Under the pieces are notes generated by a model. That model made no database searches. It saw only the letters and a list, made by a program, of their open reading frames with translations, and had not been told where the DNA came from. From Amblyornis subalaris (Eukaryota > Chordata > Aves > Passeriformes > Ptilonorhynchidae), in NCBI GenBank assembly GCA_018881555.1, contig JACAXG010000008.1, forward strand, positions 915,383 through 979,382: a DNA stretch of 64,000 nucleotides, read 5' to 3'. The position numbers and the translations under genes are program-made. This document shows positions 54,301 through 64,000 of this stretch, in pieces (the first letter of the stretch is position 1; each line of letters opens with the position of its first letter).

Positions 54301-57163
54301 ACCCAGCCGCTCCACGACTCCTCTCCTCCTCCTCCCCACGGCAGATTCCCTCCCTTTCACCAGCGGCGCTCCTGGCTTTCGGAACACGGTAAAGCTAAAG
54401 CCAGCCCAAGCAGNGCTGGTAAGGCTGGAACAGAGAGCACCCCCAGCACTGTCCTGGAGCTCCAGTNTGGGTTAGAACACAGCCATTCCTGTGCCAGAGG
54501 ATTTATATCCCAACTGCACGAGCTGTAGCTCTGCTCTCCAACAGCGCCGGGGGTCACGGAGCCGCATTCCAACGGGGATGCAGCTGGCCACGGTCCTGAT
54601 CCCAAAATCCAGGGCAGAGCGCTGCAAATTGCAGGAGGACGTGAACCATAAATACTGCACCCAAATCTCCGTGCTGGGGGCGAGAAGGGGCTGACAGAGC
54701 CTGGCAGAATCCCCACCCAAGGGAGACGCAGGACGTGGTCTTCCCTGGCCTCCTGTGGGAGATGGGTGGGCACCCCCACACCACACCCTTGCTGCAGGGA
54801 GAACAAAGCACTGAGATGGCTTTGCACGGAATACTGGCCAAGCCCTTTAAAATCAGACATCTGCTCATTTTATCCTTGCATAGATACCTGACACACAGCC
54901 AAAATGGTTACTGAATCATGCCCTGGGTGCTGGGCAAAGCTGTGCTCGGCTGCTTCTTACCAACCAGGCAAAGGAAAATGGGAAAATGTACTGCCCACAC
55001 TTGAACTGTTATGTCCCAAGTTTGCTGCAGTGAAAAGTCATAAAATATTTTGTTATGTGACCTGAGATACAGAAATGTCAGTGCAGGGTGAGTCAACAGC
55101 ACTCAGAGGAGACTCCTCACACACAGAAGTGTGGCTGAGCAGCTCTGCCACCATTACACAGCGAAGGTGAGGCCAGGGTGGGGAGAAAACNTCAGGATTG
55201 AGGAGAACAGACAGTCCCAGGTCATTCATAAACCCAGGTTCACCAACTCAGGACAACAAACAGAAAACAAAGAGAGCAGATTTGAAGACTTGCTGGTAAG
55301 TTGTTACAGCTCTCTTCAGTCTGTCTACTAACACAAGCAATATGGAGAAAATTGAAACAGAAGTTATTCTGCAATTTTACAGGAAAAAATCTGCCACAGC
55401 TTTCCAGATTAATCCAGCCTGTGCCCACCACACTCCAAAAAGTACCAGGAATGGGAATGTGGCCATTGTAGAAGACACCCACAAGAGGCTGAACAGCAGC
55501 ATCACTGCCAGAGACACAAATCAGCAAAACATTCTTGTTCCTTCTTGGAATGAGGACGATGATAAAGAAGAAAAGATTTACTCACCTCTGATGGTCTCCT
55601 GCAGTTATTTACCCGCTGCCTCTGAGATCTGCAGTGTCCTTACCTTTAGGGCTGTGTGAACAACTTTTCCCTCTCATAACCCAGGAAACTGGGACACACA
55701 GAACTGACCCAGACTGCCCCAAGTGAGGGGTCTCTTGGAAAACAAAGCACCACTGCAGCAGCTGCCAAACGAAAATCAGCACTTGCCCCAAACATCCTTT
55801 GCTTTCCACCTCGTGTTGTATTCAAGAAATAGGAACTGGGGAATATCCCCTGAAGAGTTATTTCCACAATAATTACTGAAGACAAATTGTATCCTCTGGT
55901 AGTTTTCCCTGGGATGTATTTAATAGTATTTATTTTGCTTATTGCCAGGAATCCTTGAGTTTTCTAAACTCCACAATTTTCTTTATTATTGTAAGAAATA
56001 ATACAATAATACAAAAGGGACTATGTTATATCTATTTGTGTGAGAAACTGGAACACTTGAGTGATTAGAAGGGAAGTCAGTGAGAGAAGCTCAACTGCTG
56101 ACATGACCCTGTGGCCATGAGGGTGAGGAAAGAGGTCTTTTTATGGAAACATTTAGCACAACAACAGGAATACAAATCAAGCTCCATTAATTTAGCTTTA
56201 AAATTTAATGAATCAGGATGTGTAGTTTACATAAAGAAGGATTTGCTTAATAAAATATTCATATTTTTTTGCTAAAAGAACTGTAAATTGCAAGTTAATA
56301 TAGGTTTCCTTAAATAGAACACCAAAAGTTGAAAAACACTGAAAGAGCAAATCAAACCTAGAAAATCAAAAGGAGCCAAAATTCAAGGAGAGCAAAACAT
56401 TGTTTGTGGTCAGTGTGCAAGACTGGACCCTTGGTGAGCCGTGTTATTTACTTAATTTAACAAAACCCATGAAAACATTAAAAAGAGAACATGTCCTGCC
56501 TTTGGTTGCAGCAGGTGCTGGCTGTGACTCCCGGGCAGGTTCGTGTCCCAGCTGCACACGGGGCTGGGGAGCTCAGACCCCCACAGCTCACGGGGCCCAG
56601 CCCAAGGGCAGCGAGTCACAGAGCAGACCTGTATGGATGAGGCTGACACGGAGCCTCCAGCTTTCCCTCCCACCAGCTCTGGTTTTTTTCTGGGAAACAT
56701 CACAGTATTTTTGATCACCTGCTCCTCTGTGCTTGTTTTCCTTTAGGCATCACCCCAGAAAGGCCACCTCATCCACACGGGTTAGAAGCACCACTGGAAA
56801 AGTGACTCACACCAAAAACATTTCATTTCAGTTTTTCAAAACCAAGAAAAACTGAGAAGCATCTGCAAATGAAAGCCCAGTGGTTTCAAACTACAACAAA
56901 TTAGATCTTCATTTTCCAAGTTGGCAACCAGGGACTTCAGACACACACAAGTAATCAAATTCGCACGATCACCTCGTGCCTCTGTCAGCCTGAGGAGCTC
57001 TGGTGCTCGGGGCACAGGGAAAGGTTGCAGGCAGAGGAGAGATAACGTGCAAAAAACCCCGTTACGTGGCTGTGAGGAAACAGCCAAGATCCCTGCTAGG
57101 CTTTTGAGCACAGGGTGCCTGTACCCAACACGAAGGAGCGGGGGAGGCCTGGGGCAGACTCAC

Positions 57164-57303
57164 GTTGAGCTGGAGGTCGTCTGTCCACTGGCCCACGAGG
57201 CGGTAGCCGGGCGTGCTGGTGTTGCTGCTGTGGAACTGGAAGATGTCGTAGCGCCCCGGGGCGTCCCCGTTCTTGTTGAACATCACTGGAGTGCCAGCAC
57301 TGC
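57164..57303 (-). CDS. GRM7: GRM7 exon 7 (140 nt): hinge between ligand-binding and cysteine-rich domains
   Basis: This exon encodes residues 460-505 in human mGlu7 numbering, the last strand and linker of the ligand-binding domain. It contains the mGluR hallmark [15 protein letters not shown], an N-glycosylation sequon NTS, and [15 protein letters not shown]. The acceptor AG is at 57305-57304 after a pyrimidine tract, the donor GTGAGT begins at 57163, and the exon ends in phase 0. TPVMFNKNG with GYRL-GQWTD-LQLN distinguishes GRM7 from GRM4 and GRM8, which have TPVTFNENG and an EYKVIG linker. The FHSSNTSTP stretch differs from human mGlu7, while the surrounding residues are unchanged. Of 46 codons, 41 end in G or C; four of the five that do not are the first, second, fourth and fifth codons. 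Confidence 0.95.
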
Positions 57304-57445
57304 CTGGGGAAGGAAACGAGACAAAATCCAACCAACCAACACCAAACCTTTACCAAATCTCTTTTATTGGGTCACGGGGGAGAGCTTTCACACTGGGCAC
57401 ACGTTTCAGGCAAAGGTCAGCATCCCCCAGCCACCCCCACCGGAC

Positions 57446-57470
57446 ACTCCAGGACACTNCAGGACACTGC
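57446..57470. repeat. Short 10-bp tandem repeat
   Basis: There are two and a half to three copies of CAGGACACTC, one with an ambiguous base, about 140 bp upstream of the exon 7 acceptor on the gene strand. Confidence 0.7.
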
Positions 57471-60400
57471 CATCTCTTCCAGAGAGCCATTAGCCCTGCC
57501 TAGACCTACTGCCTAAAAATAAACCAAAGCCAAACCAGCCTCANCTCACCTCACTCTACTCTGCCCAACACAAGAGATATCAGAAGGTTTTTTTCCTGCC
57601 CTCCAGCCTCCCTCCCATCTCCCTTTCCTCAGGGAGTTCTCCAGTGCAAATCACTCCTGTGAATGCAGCCTCTAAATGCTGCTTTTTTCCCCCCCAGAAA
57701 ATGTTCCATCTGCTTCAGAGAGATGCTGCTGTCAGAAGTCAGCCCGGGTCTAGTGAGGCTTGACTGGCATCCAGAAATAGCTTCCTCCTCCACAGTATGT
57801 TCCATTCCTGTAATCACCGTGTGGCTGGGGTGGGGAAGAACAGACTAAGCTTTGGAAGAGTGTTCCCTGTGCACTCCCTCACCGAGGCTCTGTGGCACTG
57901 CCTCAGGAGTGTCTCAGCCCCGACGGAGCAGGATCCTGCATTAACTCTGTTTACCCTGTACTCCAGTGACAAACACGGGGATGGGAGTGCAGGACAAGGA
58001 AGCCCCCAACCCTTCCCGATTGCTGGGCAAAGCCCTGACACTCCTGAGCCCTGGGACAGAGCCCTGAGCCTCAGGTGAGCTCTCACCAGCACATTTGCAT
58101 TTTAATTACCACAGCCCTGGACGGGAACCTTTCCTGAGAGGAGAATTCAAGGCAGTTGCCTCATCTCCTCAGGGCTCCAGGAGCAACCTTCCAGAGTGAC
58201 ATTTATTCCCAGACATATTAAAATGGGTTTCGGTAGGGCAGAGCAATATTGTGTCAAGATTGAAGATTATGACAATCCCCCAGCATATCTATATTCAAAG
58301 CTTCCTCCTCCTGCGTAACTTTTTCTCCCTAAAGCAATGAAAAATCTCTCCTGTTGTAGCACTGAACTTTAAGATTATCGTTTTCTTCATGATTCCCATT
58401 CTTCATTGAATTCCAGGGAGTGAAAAAAAGATTTGAAGGAGTGAATTAGCATAGTCTCCGTTCTAGCCCTGGTAAATTGTTTCCTGTCTCTCCTACAATC
58501 CTCTGAGATCAGATACAAATTCAGTTCAAAGGCTGGTACAGACAATCTCCCACTGAAATCTCTCCTGGCTGGCTCCTCGTGAGCACCAGGCAGATATTTA
58601 ATTGTCATTACAGATTCATGCAGCCAGAATACATTTGGAGTGAGAACACTTGGAGTGAATGAGAAGCCATGGCTGTAACTCCTTGGCTCCTTGGAATGGG
58701 ATTTAGCTGATCATNACTCTTAGGGCTGCTCGTTGTGAGTTAAGCTCGGCTTTGTCAGAACTGACAAAAANCTTCAACTGGAATGGCAGGAGCTCAGGCG
58801 AGGCTCCCAAAATGCAGCAGACACATCTGTGGATTGCCCAGGTCACGACACAGCCCCAGGACACACAGAAAGGTCCAGGCCTGCTCGGCAGGATGGACAT
58901 CGCTGTACGGCCATTCCAACGCCAGTGCTGGGACACACCCTGGGGGACGCAGCCAAGGACACACCTGTGGTCACCTCCATGGGAACAGCACCTGAATCCT
59001 CCCAGCAAAGCCACTCAAAGTGACCAGAGGATGCACTTGGGTCCAGCAGGGCTGCGTCACTCCAGAGACCCCCAANGGGACAGTCCCTGGGGACCTCACC
59101 CATGGATCTGGGTACTGGACAGGCAGGAGCAAACATCTGCTGCTATTTCCAGGTCCATCACTATTTCTGAGTTAAATGACACAGAGACAGGCTGGGAGAA
59201 GCCCGAGATCCATCGGGAGGATGAGCATCCGTGGCAATGGGAAGCACTGGTAACCTCGGGTCACGAGGCAGGCAGGAGTGTCCCCTCTCCTGGCTTGGAA
59301 GCTGCAGTGATTGGGCTCCTGCCAAGGCTCTGCTCAGTGCAAGCCCTGCTCAACCTCAGTGTGGGCCCAGGTGGAGGCTCTGGTGCCCTTTTTGTGCCAC
59401 CTGCCTGCAGGGTCTGTCAGCCCTGGTTTGCATCTCTGCAACATTTCAGCCTCAGCTCAGCCTCCTTTGATGAAATAATGAAATTAATAAGAAGTTATGT
59501 ATGAAAACCTCATCACAGAGAGGAAACAGGGGTTTCAAAAATGACCCTATTCATTATTTGACTTCTGGATCTTCCAATCATTAAAACATGTCATTGTTTC
59601 AGTGGTTTTTGGTCATCTAGGATTTATTTTCTTTCTATTAAGGTTTACCAGAATTTTGCTGAGCCCAGTAAGCACTTCAGAACCTGTGTCAGTCTCCAGG
59701 CTGCAGCTTCTTGCTCATGCAGAGCCACGACAATTCAATTCAGTTCCCAACAAAGGAGCTGCCTTCTCCCCACACAGACAGGGGGCACTTGACACCTGCA
59801 GGAAGCCCTCAAACCCAGACACAATCTGATTTTTGCAGGATTTCGATCTCTTAATCACTGCAGATGAGAACTGAGTGATGAAGAGGAGGACAGGAGTTCT
59901 GCAGGTGTCACCAGCCACGGTGTTTGGTACTCAGGTCACGTTCACGGCACTTTGAGCACCCGAAGGGCTCCCGTGAGCAGCATCTTCAGCTTCTCACCGG
60001 CAAAAATACAACTGCACTCCAAGACTTGCAGAACCTCACTGCGTGAGCACTCGAGGTTTTAAGTTTTCCATATTTGAGGCCTTTTGTTCTGCAGGCAGAG
60101 ACGATCANAAAGTGCACACCGAGCTCCAAGCCCCAACCCAGCCTCGCTCCAGCTCTGGCTGCATCACTGCCCACACCTCTGCCAGGAAGGAAGGGCTCCG
60201 GAGCAGGGACAGGCAGGATGATCTCCACGGTGCCAAGGGGAGCCAGGAGGGTCTCAAGCTCAGGATGCTGGAGAACAGGCTACGCTTTCCTCTCACACAC
60301 AGCCCGGACAAGGAGCTCCCACTGCTCCACCCTCTGAACCCACGACAAATCCAGCTGCAACGCCGGGCAACAGCGTTTCACACACAGCCCAGACTGCCCT

Positions 60401-62623
60401 TCCCAGCCCCCGCCTGCACGAGCAGTGGACACTGCACTGGTGGCTGGGCCAGGGCAGGGTGAGACCCAGCCTAAGCCCAGGGCTGACCCAAGCCCAGCGC
60501 CTGCTGCATCCCTGCCCTCCCAGCCAGGACCCGGTGCCCAAGGAGCACAGAGACACCAGCACCCGTGTCCTGGGAGCTGCCAGGAGTTACCCACAGGGAC
60601 CCACCACCCAGCGCAGCCAAAGCCTCTCCCATTGCTTATCCCACTCCCTCATCCCGCTGCAGTTTGCAGGCCGGTCTCGTTTGGGGTTGTTTATCCTGCG
60701 CCACTGGGAAGACTGAACCAATCCACAGCAACACTGGGAATTTACTTTCATAGAACACTGATAAGAAACTGGGTTCAGAGCATGTTCCATGCCCCAGGAA
60801 TGAGCCCCAGGAGGCTCCCAGCTGACCAACACGTGCAGTTCTGCACTATGAACATGGCACAAAACCCCAAACTCTGCCCTGGATAACGAACATTGAAAGG
60901 AATTGCTTCTTTTCCCATGGAAAACACCTACACCTACACAGCCAAGACAAATCAGAAAGGTTTAAAGCATTCTCGGTTCTTCATTCTCCTTCCCAAGTTA
61001 AAAATCTGCTCCCTGTGCAGGACATGAGCTACAGGGACACGAGCAAAGAAAGCCATCCCAGGCCATGCAAACCACTCACATATGGAGGGAAAAGCCACCT
61101 TTAAAAGCCTCCCAAAGGAAACACAAATAAGGACACAAAGGCTGGAGCAAACCACTCTTGCTGGACACTCAGCAACATCAGCTGGACACCCAGCTCCTCA
61201 TAAATTATTTCCCAGCTCTATTAAAATGATTAGATGAGTGCCCAGCATCTTTATGTGCAGGGAGTGTCTGGAGACAGCCCTGTGTGTCCAGCACTAGAAC
61301 AGCCCCAGCGTGGCCCTGCCCGTGGGTGCTGCCACAGGAGCTCTGCCCTTCACCATTAACCTTCCCAAACNAGGCAGGCACAGCTCCCCAGGCCTCCTCA
61401 CATCACTCATCTTCACACTTGCTCCTGGCTGTACTTAACATCACTTCAAGGGAAGAAATTAAAATCTCCTCATATTCACCTTGCTCTTGATAAGATGATT
61501 TACACAGAAAGGAAAAATATCCTTGGCACAACGGAGCAAGCTTGACCACAAAATACTGTCTGTGTTCCTCCCTTTAAATCTCTCGGGTCCTATTGGCTCT
61601 GGGGAGGTTTTGTTAAGTTTATTAATACAAATATTCATTAGGAGATGGCAGGAGGGGAGGTCTGGCTGTGGTGCCCAATGAGGATGTGAAGCTCATGCAA
61701 ACCCTCCTCCCCAGGCAGCAGCAGCCCTGCCCCTCACACTTCAAAAGGGCATTTTTCTCAGTTCTTGCCTAAATCTGTTCTGAACATGCATTTGAGGTCC
61801 AGCTTCTGGCTCCTGGTTAAAGCTCAGCCCTCTGTCTCACACAGAGCCAGGGTGAGAGCAGCGAGGCCTCCCGGGCAGTGCTCATGAAGGGGAAATTCCA
61901 TCTGGCTGCCAGTGACCTGCTCTGGTGTCTCTGGGTGTGCAGGTGGGTGTTTGTTAATGAAGCCAATAAAATTCCAGGAGAGCATCCAGAGGCTAGGAAA
62001 GGGTGCTGGTATCTGACTTACACAGTGCGGTGCAGGGGAGGTTGTGCTCCTGGGACAGGGGGTTGGTGGTGCAGCCAGCACAGCCACACCTGGGCAGCAC
62101 CTGGGTAAGTGGTGAGCAGAAGAAGGGATAAATGCTCTCAGGATGTTCCATGTCCTCTGACATCTTCCTGGAGGAATGCAGGTTGGAGTAGCTGCTCTGT
62201 CCAAATCACACAGTCCTGGCTTTCCTTTAGCTGCCCTCTCTCCACCCTTGAGCCACACCTAAGCTGGGGTTTGGGTACCACAACTTCAGCCAGATCGTTT
62301 TCTCCATGTACAGGAAACCACATAAAGACAAAGAACTGATATGAGATGAGAACAACCTTTTAGGGTTTCAGGAGGCACAACGAAGCAGGGACAAGCTTAG
62401 GCTTTTCCCCAGTTATTTCTCCCACTGGAAATCAGGGTTCTGGAAGGTGTCCCACACCAGCAGCAGCCAGTCCTGTCTCTGAGGACTCAAGACCTCATTG
62501 CCTTGGCTAAAACATCTTATTTTCAAACAGATACCTGATAACCACGGCCTTGTGCCACAAACTCAGGGCAACAACACAAAGCCTTGGATGAAAAAAAACG
62601 TGAAATGACATGAAGTGCAGAAA

Positions 62624-63080
62624 TGGGTCAGTAGGTGANAGGGGGTCAGTAAGTGATNGAGGGGTCAGTAGGTGACCAGGGAGGGTCAGTAGGTGACTGA
62701 GGGATGTCAGTAGATGACAGGGGGTCAGTAGGTGACTGAGTAGATGACAGGGGGGTCAGTAGGTGACAGGGGTGTCAGTAGGTGACGGGGGGGGTCCGTA
62801 GGTGACGGGGGGGTCAGTAGGTGATGGGAGGGGTCAGTAGGTGACTGAGGGGTCAGTAGGTGACAGGGCTCTCAGTAGGTGACAGGGCTGTCAGCAGGTG
62901 ACAGGGGGTCAGTAGGTGACCGGGGGGGTGTCAGCAGGTGACGGGGGGTCAGCAGGTGACAGGGGGTCAGTAGGTGACCAGGGGGGTGGCAGCAGGTGAC
63001 AGGGCTGTCAGCAGGTGATGGGGGTGTCAGTAGGTGACTGAGGGGTCAGTAAGTGACGGGAGGGGTCAGCAGGTGAGGGG
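62624..63080. repeat. About 19-bp G-rich minisatellite abutting the exon 6 donor
   Basis: There are about 23 imperfect copies of a unit like GGGGTCAGTAGGTGACAG on the plus strand, 16-31 bp each. Variants have AGCAGG for AGTAGG and GACGG, GACTGAG or GATGG ends. The last copy ends about 12 bp from the exon 6 donor, so intron 6 opens with the array. The plus strand has many runs of 4-7 G. On the gene strand each copy contains CTGAC, which resembles a branch site. Confidence 0.95.
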
Positions 63081-63093
63081 TGTCCCGGCTCAC

Positions 63094-63294
63094 CGTTGAA
63101 GTTGACGCTGCGGATGTACTTGAGCAGGCGCTTGCCGCCCGCGTGCTCCATGTCGGGGCACAGCCCGGCGCTGTCGGCGCACAGGTCGCGGCTCATGTGG
63201 TGCAGCGCGTGGGCCATGGCGTACACGGCGTCGATCACGAACTGCACCTTCCCCTCCTGCTCGTACGGAGAGTCCTTCCCGATGCGCTCCTGCC
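63094..63294 (-). CDS. GRM7: GRM7 exon 6 (201 nt): end of glutamate-binding domain
   Basis: This exon encodes residues 393-458 in human mGlu7 numbering, with a split glycine at each edge. It covers the C-terminal part of the extracellular Venus flytrap domain that binds L-glutamate. Visible landmarks are [28 protein letters not shown] and [10 protein letters not shown]. The lysine equivalent to K407, which contacts the distal carboxylate of glutamate in group III receptors, is intact at 63250-63248 (AAG). The acceptor AG is at 63296-63295 and the donor (G then GTGAGC) at 63093-63092; the exon enters and leaves in phase 1. About 10 of 66 residues differ from human mGlu7 as I recall it (for example S for N and R for K), mostly through AT-to-GC changes, and 65 of 66 codons end in G or C. 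Tandem arrays lie at both edges. Confidence 0.95.
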
Positions 63295-64000
63295 CTGCGG
63301 GACACAGGGGACAGTCAGGGACGGCAGGGACAGCAGGGACAGCAGGGACGGCAGGGACAGCAGGGACAGCAGGGACAGTGCTCTGCTGGCACCAAACACC
63401 GGGGGATCCCCTCAGAGCTGAGCCTTGAGTCGATGCAATCAAACACTCTGAGTTAGCCCTTTAGGGATTAAAGCATAACCAAACCTCTGTCATTGCTACC
63501 AGAATCATCCACACTTCCTGCAAGTTATTCCACATGATCCAGAGAAACAAATCCTGCCCTGATCACCAACTTGAATCCCAACCCTACAGAGACCACCTTA
63601 GAGAGACAACTCCACACTCCATCCGCTCCCAAAGCTCGGCTGGGAAACAGGAAAGCATTTAAAATAAAGCACAGCTCGTATTTAAAGTCTGATGTTCTGC
63701 TCTGCTGCAAATCCCAGGCTCTAATTGAAAGTCAAAGCCAGATCAAGGGAAGGAACAGTCACTCCAGAGCTGTCACCAAAGGGGTGCTCCAGAGAACGGA
63801 GGAACACGCCGGCAATTANGGCACCTCGGGAAGCTCCGAGTGCTGGCATTACCCGTCCCCCCTGCTCCCCAGCCTGCAGAGGCTCCAACGTCCTGCAGAA
63901 TCCACTGATTGCCTTTAAAATACTGCAGCAGGAGGGAACTGAAGGAATCCCAAAGCTAATGCCATCCCAAGCGCAACGCGGGAACGCAGCGCTGTGGGAG
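63295..64000 (-). other. GRM7 intron 5, 3' end
   Basis: This is intron up to the exon 6 acceptor. The sense strand has a pyrimidine-rich tract made largely of the 9-bp array at 63316-63378 and a CTGAC branch-like site at 63318-63314. Beyond about 63400 I see no exon, repeat or recognisable motif. Confidence 0.8.
63316..63378. repeat. 9-bp minisatellite forming the exon 6 polypyrimidine tract
   Basis: There are seven direct copies of CAGGGACAG or CAGGGACGG on the plus strand. On the gene's strand each reads CTGTCCCTG or CCGTCCCTG. The array ends 20 bp before the exon 6 acceptor, so it lies where the branch point and polypyrimidine tract are expected. Confidence 0.95.

Larger units (their letters stand above)
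57304..63093 (-). other. GRM7 intron 6
   Basis: This 5.8-kb intron joins the 201-nt and 140-nt exons. It starts with the minisatellite at 62624-63080. The rest shows no CR1 copy that I can recognise. It holds a small 10-bp repeat at 57446-57470 and a POU octamer at 58093-58100 next to TTTAATTACC. A 250-codon open frame at 58752-59504 is treated as chance. Confidence 0.85.

Noticed and set aside
55342..55659. 105-codon open frame with a plausible protein-like composition
   Set aside because: It has a start codon and balanced composition, but nothing recognisable and no upstream promoter or splice logic.
58752..59504. 250-codon open frame on the plus strand in intron 6
   Set aside because: Tryptophan- and proline-rich translation resembles no family, it contains ambiguous codons, and it has no supporting context.
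62624..63080. CRISPR-like array
   Set aside because: Copies are contiguous, imperfect and lack unique spacers. This is a eukaryotic minisatellite.

Overview
This window is part of a vertebrate nuclear genome, almost certainly a bird. It holds at least fourteen fragments of the CR1 LINE family with the usual avian 3' end. Exons are small, separated by introns of several to tens of kilobases, and very GC-rich exonic islands alternate with AT-rich intronic blocks. No prokaryotic, viral or organellar gene was seen. I infer a neoavian, perhaps songbird, genome from the CR1 type; the species cannot be read from the sequence.

The only gene I can support is the 3' part of the metabotropic glutamate receptor 7 gene (GRM7, group III mGluR) on the minus strand. 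Five coding exons are present, in transcription order: 201 nt (63294-63094, end of the glutamate-binding domain), 140 nt (57303-57164), 936 nt (41348-40413, cysteine-rich domain and seven transmembrane helices), 247 nt (14865-14619, intracellular tail) and an alternative last coding exon for the mGlu7b tail (9912-9820). Splice phases join without a break. Counting back from the tail gives human numbering in which the ligand lysine K407, PKC site S862 and SUMO site K889 fall on the expected residues. Start codon, signal peptide and most of the ligand-binding domain lie beyond position 64000. The mGlu7a tail exon was not found and is presumably before position 1.

Everything else is intron: intron 5 (partial, above 63294), intron 6 (5.8 kb), intron 7 (15.8 kb), intron 8 (25.5 kb), intron 9 (4.7 kb) and the intron after the b exon (9.8 kb, partial). 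They hold CR1 fragments on both strands, several minisatellites, a CpG-rich block in intron 8, and AT-rich blocks with POU-octamer and TAAT motifs that look like conserved non-coding sequence.

The most unusual feature is the architecture around the exons. Four exons or exon parts have third-position GC near saturation (65/66, 41/46, 210/212 and 80/82 codons). The last 100 codons of the 936-nt exon fall abruptly to 50/100, and the b exon to 5/22. Three of the GC-saturated exons also carry tandem repeats at or near their splice sites: a 19-bp minisatellite reaching the exon 6 donor and a 9-bp array at its acceptor, a three-copy 96-bp duplication of the exon 8 acceptor plus 62 coding bases, and an 80-bp duplication about 100 bp before exon 9. 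The exon 8 array leaves two decoy acceptors, both out of frame. Together these suggest repeat-driven recombination and GC-biased conversion acting on an otherwise highly constrained receptor gene.
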